A stretch of 64,000 bases of DNA from Variovorax sp. PBL-H6. Its GTDB lineage: Bacteria > Pseudomonadota > Gammaproteobacteria > Burkholderiales > Burkholderiaceae_C. The stretch covers positions 2,914,001-2,978,000 of the forward strand of contig NZ_LR594659.1 of the NCBI RefSeq assembly GCF_901827155.1, written 5' to 3'. Shown one piece after another: positions 7,918 through 16,515 of this stretch (its first letter is position 1; each line of letters starts with the position of its first letter). The position numbers and the translations under genes were made by a program. The notes beneath the pieces are model-generated. The model saw nothing but the letters and a program-made list of their open reading frames with translations, searched no databases and was not told the DNA's origin.

Positions 7918-9113
7918 ATCTCGTCGAGTTCGAGGCGAAGGCGCTGCTGCGCCGGGCCGGCTTGCCGCTGCCGGCCGGCACCGTCGCCGATGAATCCGCC
8001 GCCATCGCCATGCCGGCGCCCTGTGTCTTGAAGGCGCAGATCGCCGAAGGCGGACGGGGCAAGCGCGGGCTCATCCTGCCCGTGACCGTCGGCGACGATG
8101 GCGCGTCGCAACTGAGCCTGCTGCGCGATCGGATGCGGTCACAAGGGCACGATGCGCCCTGTGTCCTGGTGGAGGAGTCCATCGCAGCGGCGCAGGAGTG
8201 CTACTTCAGCTGGAGCATCGATGACGTGGCGCAGGACTACGTCCTGCAATTTTCGATGCAGGGTGGCGTCGAGGTCGAATCGCGGGCCCACACCCTGCGC
8301 AGGCTGCTTTTCAGGCCATGCCATGTGCCGGCCGCCCATGAGTTCATCCACTTCTTCGCACAGGCAGGCGCACAAGGGCGAACGGTGGGTGCGCTTTGTC
8401 GCTTTGCCAGCGCGTCCTGGCGCGTATTCGTCCAGGAAGACGCGCAACTGCTGGAGATCAATCCGCTGGCCGTGCTGCCTTCCGGCGAGGTGATGGCGCT
8501 GGACGCCAAGCTGGTGCTCGATGACAACGCCGCTGCCCGCCACCTGGACTGGCCGGCGCTGTATTCCTCCCGTCTGGCGGATCGCCAGGCCACGGCGCTC
8601 GAGCGCCGCGCCGCGGCCAACGGCTTCGCGTTCGTCGAGCTCGATGGTGAGATTGCCATGTTGGCCGGCGGCGCGGGCATCGGCATGGCCATCCTGGATA
8701 TCCTGGCCGACGCAGGCATGCCGGCGGCCAATTTCGCGGATGCTTCCGGCGGAAGTGGTGCGGACGTCTTCGAGACGCTGGGGCGCATTGCCTTCGAGCG
8801 TGCAGCCCGGCCGGACGTGACCGCCATCCTGATGTACTTCACCCTGGCCGCGACCTCGGTCGCCAGCGTCGTGAAGGGAATCATGGCGCTGCTGAATGCT
8901 GCCGCGCCGCCGAAGCCGCTGGTGATCGGCTTGCTCTGCTCGGGCGCCGGCGAACGCGAGATGACTTTTGCCCAGGCCCGCGACGCCTTCGCCGCGCGCG
9001 GGCTGCGTTGCGAGCCCGGCCTGCCCGAAGCGCTGGATGCGCTGGCGCAAGTGCGCCTGCCGCGCCGGGTCGCCCCACACCCTATCCACGAACAAGACGG
9101 AGGTATTCGATGA
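7914..9113 (+). CDS. Succinyl-CoA synthetase beta-like ATP-grasp ligase subunit
   Basis: ATP-grasp subunit pairing with the preceding alpha-like subunit, 399 residues. The N-terminal NLVEFEAKALLRRAGLPLPAG is the characteristic start of SCS beta chains. VLKAQIAEGGRGKRG carries the nucleotide-binding lysine and LLEINPLAVL the metal-binding region. In the C-terminal ligase part, GGAGIGMAILD and NFADASGGSG resemble the usual NGAGLAM and NFLDxGG motifs. The start is fixed by the 4-base ATGA overlap with the alpha gene, a sign of translational coupling. Divergence from housekeeping SucC suggests a non-succinate substrate. Confidence 0.87.
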   Translation: MNLVEFEAKALLRRAGLPLPAGTVADESAAIAMPAPCVLKAQIAEGGRGKRGLILPVTVGDDGASQLSLLRDRMRSQGHDAPCVLVEESIAAAQECYFSWSIDDVAQDYVLQFSMQGGVEVESRAHTLRRLLFRPCHVPAAHEFIHFFAQAGAQGRTVGALCRFASASWRVFVQEDAQLLEINPLAVLPSGEVMALDAKLVLDDNAAARHLDWPALYSSRLADRQATALERRAAANGFAFVELDGEIAMLAGGAGIGMAILDILADAGMPAANFADASGGSGADVFETLGRIAFERAARPDVTAILMYFTLAATSVASVVKGIMALLNAAAPPKPLVIGLLCSGAGEREMTFAQARDAFAARGLRCEPGLPEALDALAQVRLPRRVAPHPIHEQDGGIR

Positions 9114-9928
9114 ATGAAGATGGTTGCGCGAGCGACAAGGATTGCAGCCGCGCCAACGGCGATCTGCTGGTGGCCCGCGAGGGCAGCATCCTGCGTCTGA
9201 CCCTCAATCGGCCGCAGCGCCGCAACGCGCTGACGGATGCGGTGCTCCTCGGCCTGCGCGACGAACTGGCCGCGGCCTCCAGGGACACGACGCTGCGCGC
9301 CATCATCCTCACCGGCGCTGGCGACAAGGCCTTCTGCGCCGGTGCCGACCTGACGCCTGGCGATACGCCTTTCCAGCCGGACTTTGCGCGGCTGACGCTG
9401 CCGATGGCCGACCTGATGCGGGCGGCGCACGACTGCCACATCCCGATCATCGGCCGCATCAACGGCGTCTGCATGGCGGGGGGGATGGGTCTGTTCGGCC
9501 TGTGCGACATGGCCATCGCCGTCGATGACGCACGCTTCGGAATGCCCGAGGTGAAGGTCGGCATCTTCCCGATGCAGATACTCATCGTGCTGCGCGACCT
9601 CATTCCGGCGCGCTTTCTCAACGAGATGTGCATGACAGGCAAGCCGATCGACGCCGCGACCGCGTTCTCCATCGGATTGCTGAACAAGGTGGTCCCTGCG
9701 GCCCAGCTCGACGCCGCCGTGGACAGCCTCGTGCAAGACCTCCTTGCCGCATCGCCCATGGCCAACCGGCGCGGAAAATATGCACTGCGCGCGGTCGAGG
9801 CGATGGCGTTCCCGGAACGCGTGGCGTTCACCGAAACGGCCATCAGCGCAATGATCCAGACCCAGGATGCCCGCGAAGGCCTGGCGGCGTTCAACGAAAA
9901 ACGGCCACCGCAGTGGAAGAACCGCTGA
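9110..9928 (+). CDS. Enoyl-CoA hydratase/isomerase (crotonase family)
   Basis: Crotonase-fold enzyme of 272 residues acting on acyl-CoA intermediates. The oxyanion-hole regions are clear: GAGDKAFCAGADL and GVCMAGGMGLFGLCD, followed by FGMPEVKVGIFPM. The N-terminal LTLNRPQRRNALT is the family signature. GGAGG at 9099-9103 precedes the ATG at 9110, which overlaps the stop of the beta-ligase gene by 4 bases, so ligase alpha, ligase beta and hydratase form a tightly coupled operon. Hydratase, isomerase or hydrolase activity cannot be separated from the sequence alone. Confidence 0.9.
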   Translation: MNEDGCASDKDCSRANGDLLVAREGSILRLTLNRPQRRNALTDAVLLGLRDELAAASRDTTLRAIILTGAGDKAFCAGADLTPGDTPFQPDFARLTLPMADLMRAAHDCHIPIIGRINGVCMAGGMGLFGLCDMAIAVDDARFGMPEVKVGIFPMQILIVLRDLIPARFLNEMCMTGKPIDAATAFSIGLLNKVVPAAQLDAAVDSLVQDLLAASPMANRRGKYALRAVEAMAFPERVAFTETAISAMIQTQDAREGLAAFNEKRPPQWKNR

Positions 9929-9950
9929 GGCGCGCGCGCGGCCTCAGAGC

Positions 9951-10721
9951 TCAACCGGCCTTGATCATCTCCGTCGTGTCCCGCTCGATGCCGAAGCGGT
10001 CGCTGCGGAAGGTGAGCAGGGCGTAGTAGAGGATGTCGCCCTTGGCGTCCAGGAACACCCGCCGGATGCGCGCGACGGGCGCGGAAAGCGGGCACTTCAG
10101 CAGTTGCGACTCCTCGAGGTCGGCTGCGTCCACCGTGACACGCTCGTGGCAAAGGTGAAGCGCGCCGCGCGACTTGTCGCGCACCAGCCGTGCGATCTTC
10201 ACCTGTTCTTCGCCCACCTTGCCGAAGCGTTTGTAGATCGGCAGGGAGATGAAATGGGTCGAGACCGAATAGGGCTCGCCGCTTTCGAAGTCGACCTTGC
10301 GAATGCGCATGTACGGACCGCGAGCCTTGCCCATGTACGGGTCGCCGAGATAGCCCTCGGGCACGTTGTCACGGCTGATGATGTTGATCTCGTACCGCGG
10401 CGTGATCGACGACACCATGTTGATCGACAGGAACAGGGGGTTCTTGTCTTCGGCCGGTGTGTAGGTGACGAAGGTGCGCCGCCCGCGCTGGCTGGACACC
10501 AGGCCTTCCTTCATGAGGATCTGCATGGCCTGGCGCACCGTGACGCGCGCGACGTTGAATTCGGCAGCAAGCTCCTCGAGCGTCGGGATCTCCGCGCCGT
10601 TGGGCCAGACGCCGCTCTTCACGCGTTCGCGGAGGATTCCGGCAAGTTGGGCATACAGCGTGACCGGCCCGGATTCGAGTCGGTAGGCAGAGGACGAGGG
10701 CGAGGGCGAGGGTGCCAGCAT
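9951..10721 (-). CDS. GntR-family (HutC-type) transcriptional regulator, paralogue 1
   Basis: Winged-helix regulator with a C-terminal HutC/UTRA ligand-binding domain, 256 residues from the preferred ATG at 10721. The DNA-binding part contains PTLEELAAEF, recognition helix ARVTVRQAMQIL, then SSQRGRRTFV. The effector part contains GPYMRIRKVDFESGEPYSV and a C-terminal FRSDRFGIERD. A longer product from ATG 10787 is possible, but no ribosome binding site supports either start. It is a close paralogue of the regulator at 19032-19892, with an almost identical recognition helix. It is divergent from a Bug gene whose promoter carries motif copy 3, so it likely regulates that gene and probably the cluster. 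Confidence 0.9.
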   Translation of the reverse strand: MLAPSPSPSSSAYRLESGPVTLYAQLAGILRERVKSGVWPNGAEIPTLEELAAEFNVARVTVRQAMQILMKEGLVSSQRGRRTFVTYTPAEDKNPLFLSINMVSSITPRYEINIISRDNVPEGYLGDPYMGKARGPYMRIRKVDFESGEPYSVSTHFISLPIYKRFGKVGEEQVKIARLVRDKSRGALHLCHERVTVDAADLEESQLLKCPLSAPVARIRRVFLDAKGDILYYALLTFRSDRFGIERDTTEMIKAG

Positions 10722-10818
10722 GCGTCGGATTGTAGATGGGACATGTAGGCTTTCCCCTCTCCGAACCGGTCTGGGTTGTGCGTCCATACAACATGCGCAC
10801 GGGGCGTGCAAACCTGAT

Positions 10819-10855
10819 AAAGACTATTGACGATACCTTGGGAGGAGTTTAGTTT
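10819..10855 (+). promoter_or_regulatory. Promoter with GntR-type motif copy 3, upstream of Bug gene
   Basis: AAAGACTATTGACGA at 10819-10833 matches the shared motif core ACTATTGAC. TTGACG (10827-10832) as -35 and TAGTTT (10850-10855) as -10 are 17 bp apart. The predicted transcription start falls at about 10862, right at the ATG at 10863, so the message would be nearly leaderless. A GGAGGAG at 10841-10847 would then lie inside the promoter spacer rather than act as a ribosome binding site. Confidence 0.65.
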
Positions 10856-10862
10856 TCAGCGC

Positions 10863-11855
10863 ATGAATGAACCCCGTGCTTCATCCGCTTCCCGCCGGTT
10901 TGGTGTCGCTGCTGCTGCGCTCTTGCTTGCTCTTTCGGCTGCTACGGCCGCTGCGCGCGATAGTGCTGGCGGTGCAGCCCGCATCGTCGTGGGGAGTGCG
11001 GCCGGCGCCAGCTCCGACGCCGTGGCCCGTTTGCTGGCCGACAGCTTCACTCGCACCCTCAACCGCACCTTCATCGTCGACAACAAGCCGGGCGCCTCGA
11101 GCAACATCGCTGCCGAGCTGGTCGCCAAGTCGCCCCCGGACGGCAACAACCTGCTCTTGATCTACAACGCCCATCCCGCCGTCGGCGCGCTGTTTCCCCA
11201 TCTTCCGTTCGATCCGATCAAGGACTTTCGCTCGGTCGGCATGATCGGGACTACTGCCTATGTCCTCGTGGCCACGCCGACTTTGCCAGGACGCAACCTC
11301 CGCGAGGTGCTGGTGCAGGCCCGGGCCGCCGCTACGCCACTGTCCTTCGGCTCGACGGGCGCGGGATCGCCGCAGCACCTGACGATGGAGCGCCTGAAGA
11401 AGGAGGCGGGCATCGACATCACCATGGTGCACTACAAGGGCGGCGCGCTGGCCAGCAACGATGTGATCGCGGGGCACGTGAACATGGCCCTGGCCACGCC
11501 CAGTCTCGCAATGCCGCAGATCAAGGCCGGCCGGCTCAAGGCGCTGGCGGTCACCGGCGACAAGCGCCTGCCCGAGCTGCCGGATGTGCCGACCGTGACT
11601 CAGGCCGGATTCCCTCACTTCGTGTCGCTCGGATGGTTCGCGCTCCTGCTGCCGGCGGCCACGCCGGAGGCTGTCGTGCAGCGCTACAACGACGCACTCA
11701 ACAAGGCCTTGAGCACCTCACCCGTGAAGGAGCGGCTGGAGGCGCAGGGCATCATGCCGACGCCCGGCACCCCCGCAGTGCTCGATCGGCAGGTGCAGGG
11801 CGATGCGCAGATGTGGGCCGGGCTGATCAGGGAGCTGAACATCAAGTCCGACTGA
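10863..11855 (+). CDS. Bug family (TctC-like) periplasmic binding protein
   Basis: Periplasmic solute receptor of the Bug/TctC family, 330 residues. After an Ala/Leu-rich signal peptide ending AATAAARD, the mature protein shows IVVGSAAGASSDAVARLLAD, VDNKPGASSNIAAELVAK and MVHYKGGALASNDVIAGHVN, which are family landmarks. The ATG at 10863 is the first plausible start; a TTG further upstream sits inside the -35 box. No TctA/TctB permease genes are nearby, so it is an orphan receptor that must share a permease or act in sensing. It is divergent from GntR paralogue 1. The ligand is unknown. Confidence 0.9.
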   Translation: MNEPRASSASRRFGVAAAALLLALSAATAAARDSAGGAARIVVGSAAGASSDAVARLLADSFTRTLNRTFIVDNKPGASSNIAAELVAKSPPDGNNLLLIYNAHPAVGALFPHLPFDPIKDFRSVGMIGTTAYVLVATPTLPGRNLREVLVQARAAATPLSFGSTGAGSPQHLTMERLKKEAGIDITMVHYKGGALASNDVIAGHVNMALATPSLAMPQIKAGRLKALAVTGDKRLPELPDVPTVTQAGFPHFVSLGWFALLLPAATPEAVVQRYNDALNKALSTSPVKERLEAQGIMPTPGTPAVLDRQVQGDAQMWAGLIRELNIKSD

Positions 11856-11924
11856 TCCGGCCTGGGCGGCGCAGGGGGGCTCGATTAGAGCGACCGGCCC
11901 ATCGATGGATCAGGTCGATTCGAT

Positions 11925-11961
11925 AAAGTCGGTTGACCGCTCATTAGGACTACTCTATTCT
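11925..11961 (+). promoter_or_regulatory. Promoter upstream of acyl-CoA dehydrogenase, weak motif copy 6
   Basis: TTGACC (11933-11938) and TATTCT (11956-11961) are separated by 17 bp and make a good sigma-70 promoter 66 bases upstream of the acyl-CoA dehydrogenase start. The preceding GATAAAGTCGG resembles the GATAAAGACTA of copy 3, but the core differs at several positions, so regulation by the same GntR proteins is only a possibility. Confidence 0.5.
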
Positions 11962-12026
11962 TGCCGTTGCCGCGCCGGCATCGGACCTACCCGTGCCGGC
12001 GCCAGTCAACCTTGCAGGAGAACCCC

Positions 12027-13196
12027 ATGCCCGGATTGGTCATGACGCCTTTGCGTCAACAGATTCACGACTCCGCCAAGAAGATCTGCGATCGCTTCGA
12101 CGACGCGTACTGGCTCGACAAGGATCTCAAGCATGAATGGCCGGCGGCCTACCACGCCGCCGCCAAGGAAGCTGGCTGGCTCGGGATCACGATCCCCGAG
12201 GAATACGGCGGGGCCGGGCTGGGCGTGACGGAGGCGGCCTTGCTGATGCAGGTCGTCGGCGGATCGGCCGGCGCTATCGCTGCCTGCTCCACCATCCAGG
12301 CAGGCGTATTTGGCCCGCATGCAGTCACGGTGCACGGCACCGAGGAGCAGAAGAGGCGCATCCTGCCGCGGCTGGCGACCGGGCAGGACCAGGCCTGCTT
12401 TGGTGTGACGGAGCCGGACGCCGGCCTGAACACGACGGCCATCACGACGCGGGCCGTCAGGAGGGGCGATCGCTATATCGTCAATGGCCAGAAGGTCTGG
12501 ACGTCGACCGCCCAGGTGGTGAACAAGATCATGCTGCTGGCACGGACGACGCCGCTGGAAGAATGCGCACGGCCCACCGACGGCATGACGCTGTTCTGCA
12601 CCGACTTCGACCGCAAGGCGATCCAGGTGCAGGAGATCGAGAAGCTCGGGCGCGCGGCGGTCGATTCCAACTCCATCTACATCGAAGGGCTCGAAGTGCC
12701 GGTGGAAGACCGCATCGGCGAGGAGGGACAGGGCTTCAAGGTCCTGCTGGACAGCCTGAATCCCGAGCGCATCATCATCGCCGCCGAAGTGGTGGGCCTG
12801 GGCCGCCGAGCCTTGGGCAAGGCGACCGAGTACGCCAAGGATCGCGTGGTGTTCGGACGCCCCATCGGCAAGAACCAGTCGATCCAGCACCCGCTCGCCG
12901 AAAGCTGGATGGAGCTGGAGGCCGCCGACCTCATGACCTGGCACGCGGCCGAACTCTACGACTCCGGCAAGCCCTGCGGCGCCGAGGCGAACGCAGCGAA
13001 ATACCTGGCGGCCGAGGCCTCGTTCCGCGCGTGCGATCGCGCGGTCCGCACGCACGGGGGCTTCGGATACGCCAAGGAGTTCCATGTCGAGCGCTACCTG
13101 CGCGAGACGATCCTGCCGCGCATCGCGCCGGTCAGCCGCGAACTGATCCTGTGCTTCATCGCCGAGAAGGTCCTCGGCCTGCCCAAGTCCTACTGA
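12027..13196 (+). CDS. Acyl-CoA dehydrogenase
   Basis: FAD-dependent acyl-CoA dehydrogenase of 389 residues, the usual length. Landmarks are LGITIPEEYGGAGLG, ACFGVTEPDAGLNTTAI (FAD/substrate loop), YIVNGQKVWTSTA, LNPERIIIAAEVVGLG and FGRPIGKNQSIQHPLAE, then THGGFGYAKEFHVERYLRET. AGGAG at 12016-12020 supports the ATG at 12027. The downstream reductase gene overlaps by one base (TGATG). It should introduce a 2,3-double bond in a cluster-specific acyl-CoA, passing electrons to an electron-transfer flavoprotein. The etfA copy in this window is truncated, so the partner must lie elsewhere. Confidence 0.92.
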   Translation: MPGLVMTPLRQQIHDSAKKICDRFDDAYWLDKDLKHEWPAAYHAAAKEAGWLGITIPEEYGGAGLGVTEAALLMQVVGGSAGAIAACSTIQAGVFGPHAVTVHGTEEQKRRILPRLATGQDQACFGVTEPDAGLNTTAITTRAVRRGDRYIVNGQKVWTSTAQVVNKIMLLARTTPLEECARPTDGMTLFCTDFDRKAIQVQEIEKLGRAAVDSNSIYIEGLEVPVEDRIGEEGQGFKVLLDSLNPERIIIAAEVVGLGRRALGKATEYAKDRVVFGRPIGKNQSIQHPLAESWMELEAADLMTWHAAELYDSGKPCGAEANAAKYLAAEASFRACDRAVRTHGGFGYAKEFHVERYLRETILPRIAPVSRELILCFIAEKVLGLPKSY

Positions 13197-14215
13197 TGCC
13201 CTCGAATCGACAGATCGTCCTCACGGCGCGGCCGCGGGGACTGCCCCGGCCCGACGACTTCGCGCTTGTCGAATCGCCGGTCCCATCGCCTGCCGATGGC
13301 CAGGTGCTGATGCGCCACGACTGGCTGGGGCTCGCGCCGGCTGCCCGCCTGCGCATGGACGAGGCGGGCTCGTACAGCGCGCCCATGTCGCTGGGCGATG
13401 TGGTCTATGGGCAGGCGATCGGCACCGTCCTGCACAGTCGCCACCCTGACTTCGAACCCGGAGACATGGCCATGGCCATGCGCGGTGGCTGGCAAGGCTT
13501 TTCCGCATTGCCTGGTGGCGACCTCAACAAGATCGATCCGCAGCTGGCGCCGCCGCCTGCCTGGCTGGGCCCCTTGGGCACTTCCGGACTCGCCGCCTAC
13601 ATCGGCCTCCTCGAACACGGCCGGCCCAGGCAGGGCGAGACGGTGGTGGTGAGCGCCGCTGCCGGCGCGGTGGGCTCGGTAGTGGGGCAGATCGCGCGCA
13701 TCCACGGGTGTCGCGTCGTGGGCATCGCCGGAGGCGCGGACAAGCAATGCGCCGCGGTCGAGGAGTTCGGCTTCGATGCCTGTGTGGACCACCACGATCC
13801 CGATCTGGCGCAGGCCCTCGCGCGCGCCTGCCCCGATGGCATCGACGTGAGTTTCGAGAATGCCGGCGGTGTGTCGCGCGACGCGGTATGGCCCCTCATG
13901 GCGCGTGGTGGACGCATCGTCGTGTGCGGCCTCATCTCCGAATACAACGCGCCACCGGCCACGGGCCCTGGCTGGTACCGGCTCTTGACGCAGCGCCTGA
14001 CGATTCGCGGCTACATCACCTCGGATCACCTGCACTTGCGCGGTGCGTTCGAGCGAGACATGGCGCGCTGGTGGTCCGAGGGGCGGATCCGCATGCGCGA
14101 GGACGTGAGCCAGGGGCTGGCCAGCGCGCCCGCTGCCTTCATCGGGATGCTGCAGGGGCACAACCGCGGCAAGGTGCTGGTCTCGCTCGCAGCGGACCAC
14201 GGGGAAGCGGCATGA
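13196..14215 (+). CDS. Zinc-independent medium-chain reductase (prostaglandin reductase-like)
   Basis: NADP-dependent MDR-superfamily oxidoreductase, 339 residues, similar in layout to leukotriene B4 12-hydroxydehydrogenase / prostaglandin reductase and YncB-type enzymes that reduce conjugated C=C bonds. It has the nucleotide-binding segment VVSAAAGAVGSVVGQIARIHGCRV, GIAGGADKQC, the substrate region GPLGTSGLAAYIGL and VCGLISEYN. Zinc-binding Cys clusters are absent. The start is fixed by the overlap with the acyl-CoA dehydrogenase stop, so the two proteins are translationally coupled and probably act on successive or alternative steps. Confidence 0.85.
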   Translation: MPSNRQIVLTARPRGLPRPDDFALVESPVPSPADGQVLMRHDWLGLAPAARLRMDEAGSYSAPMSLGDVVYGQAIGTVLHSRHPDFEPGDMAMAMRGGWQGFSALPGGDLNKIDPQLAPPPAWLGPLGTSGLAAYIGLLEHGRPRQGETVVVSAAAGAVGSVVGQIARIHGCRVVGIAGGADKQCAAVEEFGFDACVDHHDPDLAQALARACPDGIDVSFENAGGVSRDAVWPLMARGGRIVVCGLISEYNAPPATGPGWYRLLTQRLTIRGYITSDHLHLRGAFERDMARWWSEGRIRMREDVSQGLASAPAAFIGMLQGHNRGKVLVSLAADHGEAA

Positions 14216-14295
14216 GGCCTTCTCTGGCGGACAGGTGAGCGCCTGTCACGGGCGCGTCCGGGCCGGGACTTCGACGGTCGGACAATCTCTGGCCT

Positions 14296-15498
14296 ATGAC
14301 CATCCAAGACATCTACCTGATCAAGGCGCCGACCGCGCGCTCGCGCGAAATCGCCGACCGCGTCGAAGGTTTCGTGAGGGACATCGTCATTCCTTTTGAG
14401 CGCGATCCTCGGTGCACCTCGCACGGGCCGAGCGCCGAACTGGTGAACGAACTGCGTGCGGCGGCCGCAGCCGCGGGTGTCATGACGCCGCACATCCTGG
14501 ACGACGGCAGCCATCTCACCCAGCGTGAAACAGCGGCCGTGCTTCAGCGTTCCGGCCTGTCGCCGCTCGGCCCGGTCGCTGTGAACACCGCCGCGCCCGA
14601 CGAGGGCAACATGTTCCTGCTCGGCAAGGTGGCCACGGCATCCCAGCGCGAGCGCTTCCTGGAGCCGCTGGTGCAGGGCAGGGTGCGATCGGCCTTCTTC
14701 ATGACGGAGCCTGCCGCCGAGGACGGGGCTGGATCGGACCCGTCCATGCTGAAGACCCGCGCCATCCGCACGCCGGGCGGCTGGTCGATCTCCGGCCGGA
14801 AGGCTTTCATCACGGGTGCGGACGGCGCCGGCGTGGGCATCGTCATGGCCCGAACCGGCACAGGCGATGCGGTCGAGGCGACGATGTTCCTGGTGCATCT
14901 GCCGCATCCCCGGGTGCGCATCGAGCGCGTGCTGGACACCATCGACAGCTCCATGCCGGGCGGCCACTCGATCGTGATGATCGACGCGCTGGAGGTGCCC
15001 GACGAAGACGTGCTGGGTGGGCCGGGCGAGGGCCTGCGCTACGCACAGGTGCGACTGGCCCCGGCGCGCCTGTCGCATTGCATGCGCTGGCATGGCGGCG
15101 CGGTGCGCGCGCAGGGCATCGCGACCGCCTATGCGCTGCAACGCAAGGCCTTCGGCAAACCCCTGGTCGATCATGAAGGCGTCGGCTTCATGCTGTCCGA
15201 AAACCTGATCGACCTGCGGCAGGCCGCGCTGATGATCGAGTGGTGCGCCGACGCGCTCGACGGCGGCTCGCAGGCGAGCGTGGAAAGCTCGATGGCCAAG
15301 GTCGCGGTGTCGGAAGCGCTGTACCGCGTCGCCGATCGCTGTGTCCAGGTGATGGGAGGAACCGGCGTGAGCGCGGACACCATCGTGGCGCAGATCTTTC
15401 GGGAAGTCAGGGCCTTTCGCATCTACGACGGCCCGACCGAGGTTCACAAGTGGTCGCTCGCCCGATACATCAAGCGGCAGGCGAGGCCCGCAGAATGA
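14296..15498 (+). CDS. Acyl-CoA dehydrogenase, ACAD10/11-like
   Basis: Second acyl-CoA dehydrogenase of the cluster, 400 residues. AFFMTEPAAEDGAGSDPSML, WSISGRKAFITGADGA and the C-terminal FRIYDGPTEVHKWSLARYIKR identify the ACAD10/11-like subgroup, whose members act on longer, branched or hydroxylated acyl-CoAs. It is divergent from the first dehydrogenase (12027-13196), so they are not a recent duplication. Eighty bases separate it from the reductase gene; they hold a short hairpin (GACAGG/CCTGTC) and no obvious promoter. It converges with the Bug gene on the other strand, with 15 bases between the stops. Confidence 0.88.
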   Translation: MTIQDIYLIKAPTARSREIADRVEGFVRDIVIPFERDPRCTSHGPSAELVNELRAAAAAAGVMTPHILDDGSHLTQRETAAVLQRSGLSPLGPVAVNTAAPDEGNMFLLGKVATASQRERFLEPLVQGRVRSAFFMTEPAAEDGAGSDPSMLKTRAIRTPGGWSISGRKAFITGADGAGVGIVMARTGTGDAVEATMFLVHLPHPRVRIERVLDTIDSSMPGGHSIVMIDALEVPDEDVLGGPGEGLRYAQVRLAPARLSHCMRWHGGAVRAQGIATAYALQRKAFGKPLVDHEGVGFMLSENLIDLRQAALMIEWCADALDGGSQASVESSMAKVAVSEALYRVADRCVQVMGGTGVSADTIVAQIFREVRAFRIYDGPTEVHKWSLARYIKRQARPAE

Positions 15499-15513
15499 AC
15501 ACGGGCACCGGCC

Positions 15514-16470
15514 TCACTCCGGCTTGATGCCCTGCTCGGTGATGACCTTCTTCCACATGGCGGCGTCTTCGCGGATCTGCCGGTCGAGCACCTCGGGCTT
15601 GCCCGGCGTGGCCACCAGGTTGGTTGCCTTGAACTTCTGAAGCACCGCCGGGTCGGCCAGGACCTTGTTGAGCGCATCGTTGTAGGTCTTCACGATCTCA
15701 GGCGGCGTGCGTGCGGGCAGCAGCATCGCGTACCAGCCATCCGTGACGAAGCCCTGGTAGCCCATCTCCTTGACTGTCGGTGCGTCGGGAAGCTCCGGCA
15801 GGCGCTGCGGGCTGGTCACCGCCAGCATCTTCATCCGTCCGGCGCGCACCAGCGGTTCGCAGAACGCGATGGTCGACAGCGTGAAGTCGACATGGCCGGC
15901 CGTCACGTCCGATTGGCCGAGCGAAGGGTTCTTGTAGTGAACCATCTGGATGTCCACGCCGCTCTGCTGCTTCAGCCGCTCGAGCATCAGGTGCTGCGGC
16001 GTTCCGATGCCGATGGACGCGAAGGTGAGCGAGCGGCGCTGGGTGCGCGCCAGGTCGAGAACTTCCTTGAGGTTGGAGCCGGGGAGGGATGGCGTGGCCA
16101 CCAGCGCATAGGGCGTGGTCGCGATGATGCCCACCGCCTGGAAGCTGGTCACGGGATCGAAGGGCAGATGGGGGTGCAGCGCGCCAGCGATCGGATGGAC
16201 GTTGAAGGTCACGAGCGCCGTATTGCCGTCCGGCGGCGCCTTGGCCACATGGTCCGCGGCAATGTTGTACGAGGCGCCGGGCTTGTTCTCCACGATGATG
16301 GTTCGCCCCAGCACGCGGCCCATCTGGTCGGCCAGCAGGCGCGTGAGGACGTCGGTCCCGCCACCGGGCGCGCTGCCGGTGATGAACTTCGTGACCTGCT
16401 GGGCGCGTGCGCCGGTCGATCCCAGGATGGCCAACAGGGCGGCAGTGGCGGTGCGGCGATTGCATGTCAT
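15514..16470 (-). CDS. Bug family (TctC-like) periplasmic binding protein
   Basis: Second Bug receptor in region A, 318 residues, with signal peptide ending TGARAQ. Landmarks: KFITGSAPGGGTDVLTRLLADQ, VENKPGASYNIAADHVAK, FASIGIGTPQHLMLERL and MVHYKNPSLGQSDVTAGHVD. It resembles the Bug protein at 10863-11855, including the shared APPDGN/SPPDGN and HPHLPFDP/FPHLPFDP-type segments, which suggests duplication within the cluster and related ligands. It lies 45 bases downstream of a class III CoA-transferase gene in the same direction, so uptake and CoA activation are probably cotranscribed. No permease genes are adjacent. Confidence 0.9.
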   Translation of the reverse strand: MTCNRRTATAALLAILGSTGARAQQVTKFITGSAPGGGTDVLTRLLADQMGRVLGRTIIVENKPGASYNIAADHVAKAPPDGNTALVTFNVHPIAGALHPHLPFDPVTSFQAVGIIATTPYALVATPSLPGSNLKEVLDLARTQRRSLTFASIGIGTPQHLMLERLKQQSGVDIQMVHYKNPSLGQSDVTAGHVDFTLSTIAFCEPLVRAGRMKMLAVTSPQRLPELPDAPTVKEMGYQGFVTDGWYAMLLPARTPPEIVKTYNDALNKVLADPAVLQKFKATNLVATPGKPEVLDRQIREDAAMWKKVITEQGIKPE

Positions 16471-16515
16471 GGCGACCTCGGACGTCGTGAATAAATCGTT
16501 GCGGGTTCAGCGGCT

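Noticed and set aside
10695..10715. GAGGGC hexamer repeats in the N-terminus of GntR paralogue 1
   Set aside because: A few short units coding for a Pro-Ser run; no sign of a functional repeat.
10827..10862. Longer Bug protein starting at TTG 10827
   Set aside because: The TTG is part of the predicted -35 box and would add residues before a normal signal peptide.
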